NCBI GenBank assembly: GCA_039931065.1
Contig: JBDTSP010000002.1
Coordinates: 62,001 to 126,000, forward strand
Direction: 5' to 3'
Length of the DNA stretch: 64,000 bases
From: CADEED01 sp039931065
Lineage (GTDB): Bacteria; Pseudomonadota; Gammaproteobacteria; Steroidobacterales; Steroidobacteraceae
The notes under the pieces are model-generated. The model made no database searches and was not told the DNA's origin. It worked only from the letters and a program-made list of their open reading frames with translations. Within the stretch, counting starts at the first letter, position 1, and every line of letters starts with the position of its first letter. The position numbers and the translations under genes were made by a program. Positions 34,600-42,063 of this stretch are shown piece after piece.

Positions 34600-35355
34600 A
34601 TGATTTCGTGGCGTGAAAAGTGGCGTGCTTTCACGATTCATTTCGCGGTGACGTTGCTGCTCGCCGTCGCCGCGGCGGCGATCATCTTCGGGGTCTGGTT
34701 TCCCGATCCTTTCGACCGGCTGGTCGGAGGCGCGGAGCTGTTCCTGCTGGTGGTGGGCTGCGACCTGGTGCTCGGGCCACTGATCTCGCTCGTCATCTAC
34801 GACAGCCGCAAGAGCCGCGGCAAGCTCCTCTTCGACTACACCGTCGTCGGCTTCCTGCAGCTGGGGGCGATGGCTTATGGCGTGTGGATAGTCGCTGGCG
34901 CGCGCCCGGTCTACGTGGTGTTCGACCACGATCGCCTCGAGATTGTCGCGGCGGCCGACATCGCCCCGGCGGAACTGCTCGCGGCGCGGGATCCGAAGTA
35001 TCGCAGTCTGCCAATCGGCGGGCCGCGGCTGGTGGCAGCCGTCGTGCCGCCCGCGGATCACAACGATGCCCTGTTCCAGGCACTCGACGGCAATGAAGTA
35101 CCGGCGCGGCCGAAGTTCTACGTGCCGTACGAATCCGCCGTGGCGCAGATTCGCAGCCGCGCCCGCGCGCTGGGCGAGCTCGAAAAACGCCACCCTGAAG
35201 CCAGAGGGAGGCTGGCACTGGCACGCGCCGAAACCGGTCTGCCGGAAACACGGCTGCGCTGGTTGCCGGTGCGTTTCCACGACATTTTCTGGACGGTGCT
35301 GGTCGATGCGGAGAGCGGCAGGCCGCTCGGGTATTTCGATCTCGATCCGTATTGA
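34600..35355 (+). CDS. TfpX/TfpZ-like type IV pilin accessory protein
   Basis: A 251-residue membrane protein: three hydrophobic segments in the first 105 residues (FAVTLLLAVAAAAIIFGVWF, LVVGCDLVLGPLISLVIY, VVGFLQLGAMAYGVW), then a soluble domain beginning PVYVVFDHDRLEIVAAADI. This is the layout of TfpX/TfpZ pilin accessory proteins, which modulate assembly of particular pilins. A ribosome-binding AGGAGA precedes the ATG. No pilin gene is nearby, which is unusual. Confidence 0.75.
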   Translation: MISWREKWRAFTIHFAVTLLLAVAAAAIIFGVWFPDPFDRLVGGAELFLLVVGCDLVLGPLISLVIYDSRKSRGKLLFDYTVVGFLQLGAMAYGVWIVAGARPVYVVFDHDRLEIVAAADIAPAELLAARDPKYRSLPIGGPRLVAAVVPPADHNDALFQALDGNEVPARPKFYVPYESAVAQIRSRARALGELEKRHPEARGRLALARAETGLPETRLRWLPVRFHDIFWTVLVDAESGRPLGYFDLDPY

Positions 35356-35369
35356 ACGGCCGCGGCGCG

Positions 35370-35849
35370 CTAGTTGTTAGGCGTGCCGCCGTTCGGAGCG
35401 GGGTTCGAGACGAGCTCGACCACCCAGCTGCTGATCCGCTTGAAGACTTCCGCCCCAGCCCATTCCGTGCCGTCGCTGAAGATGATGCGCAGGGTGGATG
35501 CGTCTGGAATCAGGCCGAGATAGTTGTCGATGGTCATGCGATCAAAACCATCGGGCGTGCGTACCACCAGCGAATCGTTCATGCGCGCCAGCGTCACGTC
35601 GGCGGGCGGGATACCGGGACCGACGCGCAGATCGAGGCGTCCGGCGGTCCACCAGTCGGTGATTGCGACGTTGCCGGATCCGCGGCCCCAGAAATATTCC
35701 GCGTGCGCGGCATTTTCCGGTTCGTCTTCGGCCTCGGCTTCGATACCGACGCGGAACTGGCCGCTGCGCTCGAGTTCGTCGAGGTATTCCTCGGCCTCCG
35801 GCGCATACGGCAGCTCTAACAACTTGGCGGTACTACTCGAATCCTTCAT
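35370..35849 (-). CDS. Small protein with RTX-associated (HCBP-related) domain
   Basis: A 159-residue protein without a signal peptide. Residues 65-140 (ITDWWTAGRLDLRVGPGIPP, DVTLARMNDSLVVRTPDGFD, TIDNYLG, LRIIFSDGTEW) resemble the haemolysin-type calcium-binding-related domain that sits between RTX repeats of giant secreted proteins. Here it stands alone, with no GGxGxDxLx repeats, next to no secretion genes. It may be a fragment of a once larger gene or an independent small protein. Confidence 0.6.
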   Translation of the reverse strand: MKDSSSTAKLLELPYAPEAEEYLDELERSGQFRVGIEAEAEDEPENAAHAEYFWGRGSGNVAITDWWTAGRLDLRVGPGIPPADVTLARMNDSLVVRTPDGFDRMTIDNYLGLIPDASTLRIIFSDGTEWAGAEVFKRISSWVVELVSNPAPNGGTPNN

Positions 35850-36035
35850 TCACCGTCTCGCAGTCCCTGCATGAGACTAGTGCCCACTCTCACGAGGCCG
35901 GCGACTGCTGTCTATAGGCCCGCGCCACCGGCCAAGGGGAATTTGCGCAAAAAGCCCGTGATGCGGCGCGTTATGTTGCCCGGGAATCGCGCATTTTGAA
36001 GCCGTTACCCGGGGTTTGGAGGAAGCCGGGACGAG

Positions 36036-36968
36036 CTACTTGCGCCGCCGTTTTTCGAACGCGGCCTTCTGGTCGACGTACGCGCGGCCTATCCACTGCT
36101 CGGCGTTGAAGTTCGTACCGCCATATTTTTCCTCGAATTCCTTCGTCGGACGGGCCGCGAGCACCTGCTCCTGCGTCTTGCCGGCCTTCACGAGTTTCGC
36201 GACCCGGTCGCGCACCGTGACCAGCATGTCGTGATACGCCACGAGCTCGGCCTTGTTGCCGAGCGGACCGTGTCCGCGAATGACCTTCGTATCGTCGTCG
36301 ATGGTCGGCAGCACCGTCTCATGCGCGCGGATGAAGCCGTCGAGAGTACCGCCGGTGTTGCCGTCGATGAACGGGAATCCGCCGGTGAAGGTGTCGCCCA
36401 TGTGGACCACGTTCGCTTTCCGGAAACGCACCATGATGTCGGTTTCGGTGTGTGCATTGGGCAGATGCGTGAACTCGAGATCGTCGTCGTTGAAATGCAG
36501 CGTGGCGGTGTCCGCGAACGTGACCACGGGCAGCGCCTCACGCGCCCGCGGCTCGATCGGCGCATTGGTCGACGGATTCACCTGCGGAGCCCCGAGCCGC
36601 TTGCGCACGTTCTCCTGCGCGATGATGACGGCGCCGCTCTTGCCGAAGGCGTCGTTGCCGCCGGTGTGATCGCCATGCAGATGCGTGTTGATCACGAACT
36701 TCACCGGCCGGTCGGACAACAGGGCGACCGCGGCGCGAATCTTCGGCGCCATGTCCGCGAACTGATCGTCGATGATGGCGACGCCGTCGACGCCTGTGGT
36801 GAGACCCACGTTGCCGCCACGACCCACCAGCATGTAGATGCCCGGCGCGACGTTGACGGTTTCGATCTTGACGTCGGGCGGCGCCGGCATCGCCGCGGGA
36901 GGCGTCTGCTGCGCCAGGGCGGCCGAACACACGACAGTGCCCACAAGCGCCAAAGCTGAAATCTTCAT
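36036..36968 (-). CDS. Secreted metallo-beta-lactamase-fold hydrolase
   Basis: A 310-residue periplasmic MBL-fold protein. Signal peptide MKISALALVGTVVCSAALAQ; metal site THLHGDHTGGN (HxHxDH); later ligands in HLPNAHTETDIMV, VVHMGDTFTGGFPF and IRGHGPLG. Close relatives are annotated as MBL-fold hydrolases of unknown substrate, and the motif set is not diagnostic of a beta-lactamase. The start codon overlaps the stop of a 33-codon frame (ATGA). It is the last gene of the DUF1302-DUF1329-YCF48-RND run. Confidence 0.85.
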   Translation of the reverse strand: MKISALALVGTVVCSAALAQQTPPAAMPAPPDVKIETVNVAPGIYMLVGRGGNVGLTTGVDGVAIIDDQFADMAPKIRAAVALLSDRPVKFVINTHLHGDHTGGNDAFGKSGAVIIAQENVRKRLGAPQVNPSTNAPIEPRAREALPVVTFADTATLHFNDDDLEFTHLPNAHTETDIMVRFRKANVVHMGDTFTGGFPFIDGNTGGTLDGFIRAHETVLPTIDDDTKVIRGHGPLGNKAELVAYHDMLVTVRDRVAKLVKAGKTQEQVLAARPTKEFEEKYGGTNFNAEQWIGRAYVDQKAAFEKRRRK

Positions 36969-37066
36969 CGTCCTGCTCCCTGCCCGAAGGCGGATTTTTC
37001 ACGAATGAGGCGCAACAGCTCGACCACGTGTTCGTGGCAGGCGCGGCGGAACTCGTCCGCCGTCAT
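36965..37066 (-). CDS. 33-codon frame coupled to RND and MBL genes
   Basis: An open frame MTADEFRRACHEHVVELL.. of 33 residues whose ATG overlaps the RND stop (ATGA at 37063-37066) and whose TGA overlaps the MBL start. It therefore bridges the two genes exactly, keeping ribosomes on the message. The peptide is an amphipathic helix with one Cys and two His. No family recognised. It may be a real small protein or the remnant of a longer one. Confidence 0.4.
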   Translation of the reverse strand: MTADEFRRACHEHVVELLRLIREKSAFGQGAGR

Positions 37067-39543
37067 GCAGTGGTGTCAGGCGGGGAAAGTCGGGATTCCG
37101 TAAAGGTCGAATCGGGCGTGGGGGCGGGTCCCCCAGAATCCCGACTTTCCCCGCCTGACACCGCCGCGGGCTTCACCAGCCAGGTCGCGAGTGCCGGCAG
37201 CAGCAGGATGGCGCCCAGCATGTTCACGAAGAACATGAACGTCAGCATGATGCCGATGTCGGCCTGGAACTGCAGCGGCGAGAACACCCAGGTCACCACG
37301 CCGATGGCGAGCGTGATTCCGGTGAAGATGATGCTGGCGCCGGTGACGCGCATCGTCTTGAGGTAGGCGTCGTGCACGCTGTCGCCGCGCTTCAGGTACT
37401 CCTGCATGCGGCTCCATAGATAGATGCCGTAGTCGACGCCGATACCCGCGCCCAACGCCACCATGGGCAGTGTGTTGACCTTGAGGCCGATGCCGACGAT
37501 GGCCATCACCGCGTAGACCAGGATCGACACCAGCGCGAGCGGCAGGAACACCAGCACCGTGCCGAGCAGGCTGCGGAAAGTCAGCAGGCACATCAGGATC
37601 ACAGCGGCGAACACCCAGCCGAGAATCGGGTATTCCTTCGCCTCGACTTCCTCGTTGGTGGCCGCCATCACGCCGACGTTGCCGGTGGCGAGATTGAACG
37701 TGGCGTTCGCAAACGTGTTGAGCGTGCGCCACGCCTTGACCTCGGCAACCACGCGCTCGATGGTCGCGGCCTTGTGATCGCGCAGGAACAGCATCACGGG
37801 CACGACGTTGCAGTCGGCGTTCAGCAGTCCCGTGCTGGTTTCGATGTAACGGGTCGACTGCGTCAATTGGCTCGGCTCGCGTGGGATGTTGCGCCACTTG
37901 AGGCTGCCCTCGTTCCAGCCCGCGATGGCTATCTTGGCGACCAGCGGCAACGAGACCACCTCCTGCACGCCGTCGACGTTGCGCATCTTCCAGGAGAAAT
38001 TGTCGATGGCCGTCATGAGCTCGTGGCTGGTGCAAGCCGGCTCCTTCGTCTCGACGATCACCGTGAGGATATCGACGCCGATCGAGAACTTCGTGGTGAT
38101 GATGTTGCTGTCGCGGTTGTAACGCGAATCGGCGCGCAATTCGGGCACCCCGGATTGGGTGTCACCGATCGGGGTCTCGCGGCCCTTCCACACGCCGAAC
38201 ACACCTAACAACACGGAACCGATGATGATGCCGAGCGCGGGCTTGCGCTCGGTCACGCGCGCCAGGCGCTTCCAGTGCTGCATGAGCTTCGCCTGGCGTA
38301 TTTCGACGCGGGCGCGGTACTGGTCGTCCCACTTGACCCACGACACCAGCACGGGCAGCAGGATCAGATCGGTGAGGATCACGATGGCGACGCCGATGCT
38401 GGCGGTGACCGCCATCTCCTGCACGACCTGCACGGGAATCAGCAGGATGGTGATGAAGCCGATGAGATCGGCGAGCAACGCGATGACGGCGGGCATCAAC
38501 AACTGACGGAATGTCTGGCGCGCGGCATCCATGCTGCCGAGCCCGGCGACCGCGGCTTCTTTCACCGCGCTGATCTTCTGCACGCCGTGCGACACGCCAA
38601 TCGCGAAGATGAGGAACGGTACGAGCAGACCGAGAGGATCGATGCCGTAGCCGAGCACGACCAGCGTACCCAGTTGCCAGATGACCGCGACGATCGAACA
38701 GGCGATCGGCACCACCGCGACCTTCAGCGACTGCACGTAATACCAGACGGCCAGCAACGTCAGCAGGATCGTCACCACCGCGAAGGTGATCACGGACGAC
38801 GCGCCGTCGGCAATGTCGCCCACCACCTTCGCGAAGCCGATCATGTGCACGTCGATGGCCGAGCCCGTGGCTGTCGAAGGATGGGCCTGCACCAGCACAT
38901 CGTTGCCCTGGATCTTGTCGCGCACGCGTAGCTCGAGCTGGCGTGCCACTTCGATCGGATCGATAGGCTTACCCGTGGCGTCCTTCTCGAGCACGATGGC
39001 CGACACCAGCGCGCCCGAAAAATCGTTGGCCACGAGCCGGCCGCGGATGCCGGCCTTGAGGATGTTCTCGCGCACTTTCGCCAGCGCTTCGGGCGTCGGC
39101 ACGAATTCCGAATCGACGACATTGCCGGCGTCGATGCCGCCTTCGACGACTTCCATGTAACGCACGTTGGGCGTGAACAGCGACTGCACGCGCGTGCGAT
39201 CGATGCCGTCCATGACCAGCACTTCGTCGGTGGCTTTCTTGAGCGCATCGAAGAAGCCGGGCGTGAACATGTTGCCGTCTTGCGCGATCAGCGCCACCAG
39301 CACGCGGTTCGCTCCGCCGAACTCGCTCTGGTGCTTGACGAAGGTCTGCATGTACTCGTGTTTGAGCGGCAGCTGCTTCGTGAACGAGGCGTCGATGCGC
39401 AAGCCGCGCGCGGCGACCGTCAGCATCACGACGCTGACCAGCGCGAACACGATGACAATGACGAGCCGGTGCCCGAAGATCAGGTGTTCGAGCGCGCTCG
39501 CGAGCCGGGATGGCGGCTGGTCCGGATTACCCTGACCGGCCAC
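37063..39543 (-). CDS. RND-superfamily (MMPL-type) transporter
   Basis: An 826-residue inner-membrane protein with the RND layout: an N-terminal membrane segment (LVIVIVFALVSVVMLTVA), a periplasmic loop, a bundle of five to six helices (including GTLVVLGYGIDPLGLLVPFL), then a second loop and bundle (VALGAGIGVDYGIYLWSRMQ, IIFTGITLAIGVVTWVFSPL). This subclass (no adaptor gene) co-occurs with DUF1302 and DUF1329 proteins. The natural end is probably near ALATWLVKPA; the last ~30 residues are encoded by palindromic element copy B. The start is GTG at 39543, three bases from the YCF48 stop. Confidence 0.87.
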   Translation of the reverse strand: MAGQGNPDQPPSRLASALEHLIFGHRLVIVIVFALVSVVMLTVAARGLRIDASFTKQLPLKHEYMQTFVKHQSEFGGANRVLVALIAQDGNMFTPGFFDALKKATDEVLVMDGIDRTRVQSLFTPNVRYMEVVEGGIDAGNVVDSEFVPTPEALAKVRENILKAGIRGRLVANDFSGALVSAIVLEKDATGKPIDPIEVARQLELRVRDKIQGNDVLVQAHPSTATGSAIDVHMIGFAKVVGDIADGASSVITFAVVTILLTLLAVWYYVQSLKVAVVPIACSIVAVIWQLGTLVVLGYGIDPLGLLVPFLIFAIGVSHGVQKISAVKEAAVAGLGSMDAARQTFRQLLMPAVIALLADLIGFITILLIPVQVVQEMAVTASIGVAIVILTDLILLPVLVSWVKWDDQYRARVEIRQAKLMQHWKRLARVTERKPALGIIIGSVLLGVFGVWKGRETPIGDTQSGVPELRADSRYNRDSNIITTKFSIGVDILTVIVETKEPACTSHELMTAIDNFSWKMRNVDGVQEVVSLPLVAKIAIAGWNEGSLKWRNIPREPSQLTQSTRYIETSTGLLNADCNVVPVMLFLRDHKAATIERVVAEVKAWRTLNTFANATFNLATGNVGVMAATNEEVEAKEYPILGWVFAAVILMCLLTFRSLLGTVLVFLPLALVSILVYAVMAIVGIGLKVNTLPMVALGAGIGVDYGIYLWSRMQEYLKRGDSVHDAYLKTMRVTGASIIFTGITLAIGVVTWVFSPLQFQADIGIMLTFMFFVNMLGAILLLPALATWLVKPAAVSGGESRDSGGPAPTPDSTFTESRLSPPDTTA
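37072..37163. repeat. Palindromic element, shared-arm type, copy B (inside the RND 3' end)
   Basis: The left arm starts GGTGTCAGGCGGGGAAAGTC at 37072; the reverse complement ends at 37163, giving about 27 paired bases. The inner part differs from copies A and C and holds its own small hairpin (GGGGGcgggtCCCCC). The element lies within the reading frame of the RND gene and encodes its final residues (..VSGGESRDSGG..ESRLSPPDTT..); the stop codon is just outside it. Confidence 0.88.
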
Positions 39544-39545
39544 GA

Positions 39546-40589
39546 CTAACTACCACCGTCGATCTGGATGGCACGCACGCCGCCTTCACCCGCGACGATC
39601 ACCGTGCCCGCCGGTCCCGGCAACAATGCCGACACGCCTTTGCGATCGTCCTGCTGCGTCAGCCGGAACGTCTCCCCGGCATCGCCCGAAACCAGCAACA
39701 CACCGGCGAGGCCACCGATGACGACGCGCAGATCGTTGATGGCGACGCCGTCGGTCAACATCGCGGTGGTGTGCGAATCGAGTTCGTGCCAGGTCTCGCC
39801 GGCATCGGCCGAGCGAAACAGATGGCCGCGCAAGCCGAAGGCCAGCAGCCCATCGCCGCGGATCGGCACGAGGCCGAAAAAGCTGCCTTCGTAAGGTGAT
39901 GGCAACGCACGCCAGCGCGCGCCACGGTCGTCGGAGCGATAGAGCTGCCCGCCTTCGGCGGCGATGTACAGGCGATTGCCCACGCCGACGATGCGGTTCA
40001 GATGGTAGTCAGGCGCAGGCTCGTCGTCCGCGGCGGCGGGTGCGGCGTCTTTCTTCGCCGCCGGCGGTGGCGCGAACTTCGCGCTGGCCCAATGGCGGCC
40101 GCCGTCGTTGGTCGTGAAATACGCACCGTAGGCGCCGACGGCGATGCCGCTGACCCGATTGGCGAACCACAGGTCGAGCAACGGCTGCTGCGCCTCGGGC
40201 GCGAAGTGCGAGCGTGTCCACGTCTCGCCGCCGTCGACCGTGTTGATGATGGTTTCGTCGTGGCCCACGGCCCAGCCGTAGTCGTTGTCGGCAAAGAACA
40301 CGGCCGTGAGCATCGCGCGCGTGGGAACGCTCTTCGCCTGGCGCCAGGTTGCGCCCTGATCGTCCGAGAGCAGCACGTGGCCGCGCTCGCCGACGGCGAC
40401 CAAACGGCGGCCCGCTACACCCAGGTCGAGCAGCAGCGACTGCGCCGCAAGGGGCTCGATCTCGGCCGGCTTGTTGGCGAAATCGTGGGGATCGATTTGC
40501 GCGTGCGCAATGCCGCCCGCGGCGAACATCGCCAGCGTAACGAAAAGGGGCGCGAGTGGTGTCAGGCGGGGAAAGTCGGGATAACTCAT
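39546..40589 (-). CDS. YCF48/BNR-type beta-propeller protein, exported
   Basis: A 347-residue protein with a signal peptide (LAPLFVTLAMFAAGGIAHAQ) and repeated YCF48/Asp-box blades: LLSDDQGATWRQAK, INTVDGGETWTRSHF, FTTNDGGRHWASAKF, YRSDDRGARWRALP, FRSADAGETWHELDS and LVSGDAGETFRLTQ. Such propellers are a conserved partner of DUF1329 and RND genes; their role is unknown. I start at the ATG at 40589, which lies inside palindromic element copy C, so the first twelve codons (MSYPDFPRLTPL) derive from the element. No later Met leaves a full signal peptide. Confidence 0.82.
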   Translation of the reverse strand: MSYPDFPRLTPLAPLFVTLAMFAAGGIAHAQIDPHDFANKPAEIEPLAAQSLLLDLGVAGRRLVAVGERGHVLLSDDQGATWRQAKSVPTRAMLTAVFFADNDYGWAVGHDETIINTVDGGETWTRSHFAPEAQQPLLDLWFANRVSGIAVGAYGAYFTTNDGGRHWASAKFAPPPAAKKDAAPAAADDEPAPDYHLNRIVGVGNRLYIAAEGGQLYRSDDRGARWRALPSPYEGSFFGLVPIRGDGLLAFGLRGHLFRSADAGETWHELDSHTTAMLTDGVAINDLRVVIGGLAGVLLVSGDAGETFRLTQQDDRKGVSALLPGPAGTVIVAGEGGVRAIQIDGGS

Positions 40590-40658
40590 ACCAACCGGCG
40601 AATCACGCAGCGAACGTAAGGCGTGAGTTATCCCGACTTTCCCCGCCTGACACCACTC
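40554..40658. repeat. Palindromic element, shared-arm type, copy C (perfect 35-base arms)
   Basis: Positions 40554-40588 and 40624-40658 are perfect 35-base inverted repeats around a 35-base loop. The arm starts GAGTGGTGTCAGGCGGGGAA. It lies between DUF1329 (stop at 40664) and the YCF48 gene. The left arm (as plotted on the plus strand) provides the start codon and first codons of the YCF48 protein. Arms match copies A and B. Confidence 0.95.
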
Positions 40659-40663
40659 TCCGA

Positions 40664-42043
40664 TCAACGCACGCCGCGGCGCTGCAGGGCGGCCGGCTGG
40701 TAATCGGCCACCGAACGCTTTTGCGAGAAATCGCGGCTGCGCGGCTCTTCGTTGTCGAGACCGAGCGCGAGGTAACGGCCGTTGGTCAGGTCGTACACCG
40801 TCTCGAGCGCCGTCCAGATCGTCGGTACTTCGTAGAAATTGATGACGTGGCCTTCCTGCACCCGATAGAGCTGGCCACGGCTGTCGTAGCAGTCGACCGC
40901 GACGATCTGCCAGCTGTCCTCATCCACGTACAGGGTGCGTCTGCTGTAGAGATGGCTCTGACCCTTCTTCAACTGCGAATCCACCACCCACACGCGATGC
41001 AGCTCGTAACGCGCCACGTCGGGGTTGATGTGGTTCTTCTTGAGGATGTCGGTGTACTTGAGCGTGTTCGAATTCAGCTTGTAGCTGTTGTACGGAACGA
41101 GCAGCTCTTTCTTGCCGATCAGCGTCCAGTCGTAACGCTGCGGGCTGCCGTTGTACATGTCGAACTGGTCGGAGGTGCGCAGGTTGTCCGAGTTGGTGCC
41201 CGGATTGTCGAACGCGACGTTCGGCGCGCGGCGCACGCGGCGCTGGCCGGGGTTGTAAACCCAGGCGCGGCGATTCTCGAGCGACTGGTCGAGGGTCTCC
41301 TGCACCAGCAGCACTTCACCGGCGAGGCGCGCGGGCGCGACCGTCTCCTGGATGAAATAGGCGATGGTGTTGTTGAGATTCTCCGACCTCGCGCCCGCCA
41401 GGCTGTACGCGACCATCGTCTCATCGCGGAACTTGACCATCGTGAAGTCGCCGCCCGCCGTCACCGGCGCCTGGCCGATGTTGCGCACGATGACGTCGCC
41501 GCGATAACGCAGCACGTGGTTCCAGAACACTTCGACGCCGGACTTCGGAATCGGGAACGGAATGCCTTCCCCGGCGTTGGTGACTCCGTTGCCGTCTTTC
41601 GCGAGCTGCGCAGTGGTCGCGATGCGCTTGGTGGCGTCGTAAATGCGCTGCGGAGCGGCGCCGCTGCGGTGGGTCGGGTACACGTTCATCTTGAACGTGG
41701 CCCGATACGTCTGCAGCAGCTTCTTGTGCCCTTCGGTGAGCTTGTTCGCGTACTGACTCATGTTGGCCGCGGTCACGGTGTAGAGCGGCTTGTCGTTCGC
41801 GTAAGGATCGGGGTGATGCTGCCCGGCGCGGAAGTTTGCGAAGCCCGCCTGCGCGGCCGACGTGATGCCGCCGTCCCAGGCCGGGATGGAGCCATCGGCG
41901 TTGCCGGCCTTCTCAGCGCCGAGCGGCGTGAGCTCGACACCGAGTTTGGCGGCGTCGCTCGCCGAAGCCGCCGCCATCGCATGGGCGCCCAACGCGAGGC
42001 CCGCGATCAATCCCAATGCGGGAGTTACGAATTTTTTCAGCAT
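40664..42043 (-). CDS. DUF1329 exported protein
   Basis: A 459-residue periplasmic protein with signal peptide MLKKFVTPALGLIAGLALGA and the DUF1329 signature: LGVELTPLGAEKAGNADGSI, PAWDGGI, NVYPTHRSGAAP, the phrase NNTIAYFIQETVAPARLAGE and VRRAPNVAFDNPGTNSDNLR. The fold resembles LolA/LolB-like lipid-binding proteins in related families, so a role in moving hydrophobic compounds or lipoprotein-like cargo is a reasonable inference. GAGGGGA precedes the ATG at 42043. It lies 20 bases after DUF1302. Confidence 0.92.
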   Translation of the reverse strand: MLKKFVTPALGLIAGLALGAHAMAAASASDAAKLGVELTPLGAEKAGNADGSIPAWDGGITSAAQAGFANFRAGQHHPDPYANDKPLYTVTAANMSQYANKLTEGHKKLLQTYRATFKMNVYPTHRSGAAPQRIYDATKRIATTAQLAKDGNGVTNAGEGIPFPIPKSGVEVFWNHVLRYRGDVIVRNIGQAPVTAGGDFTMVKFRDETMVAYSLAGARSENLNNTIAYFIQETVAPARLAGEVLLVQETLDQSLENRRAWVYNPGQRRVRRAPNVAFDNPGTNSDNLRTSDQFDMYNGSPQRYDWTLIGKKELLVPYNSYKLNSNTLKYTDILKKNHINPDVARYELHRVWVVDSQLKKGQSHLYSRRTLYVDEDSWQIVAVDCYDSRGQLYRVQEGHVINFYEVPTIWTALETVYDLTNGRYLALGLDNEEPRSRDFSQKRSVADYQPAALQRRGVR

Positions 42044-42063
42044 GGAAATTCCCCTCGTCGCGG

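Noticed and set aside
36036..36968. MBL protein as a metallo-beta-lactamase
   Set aside because: Only the general HxHxDH fold motif is present, and the operon context points to the DUF1302 system, so no antibiotic role is claimed.
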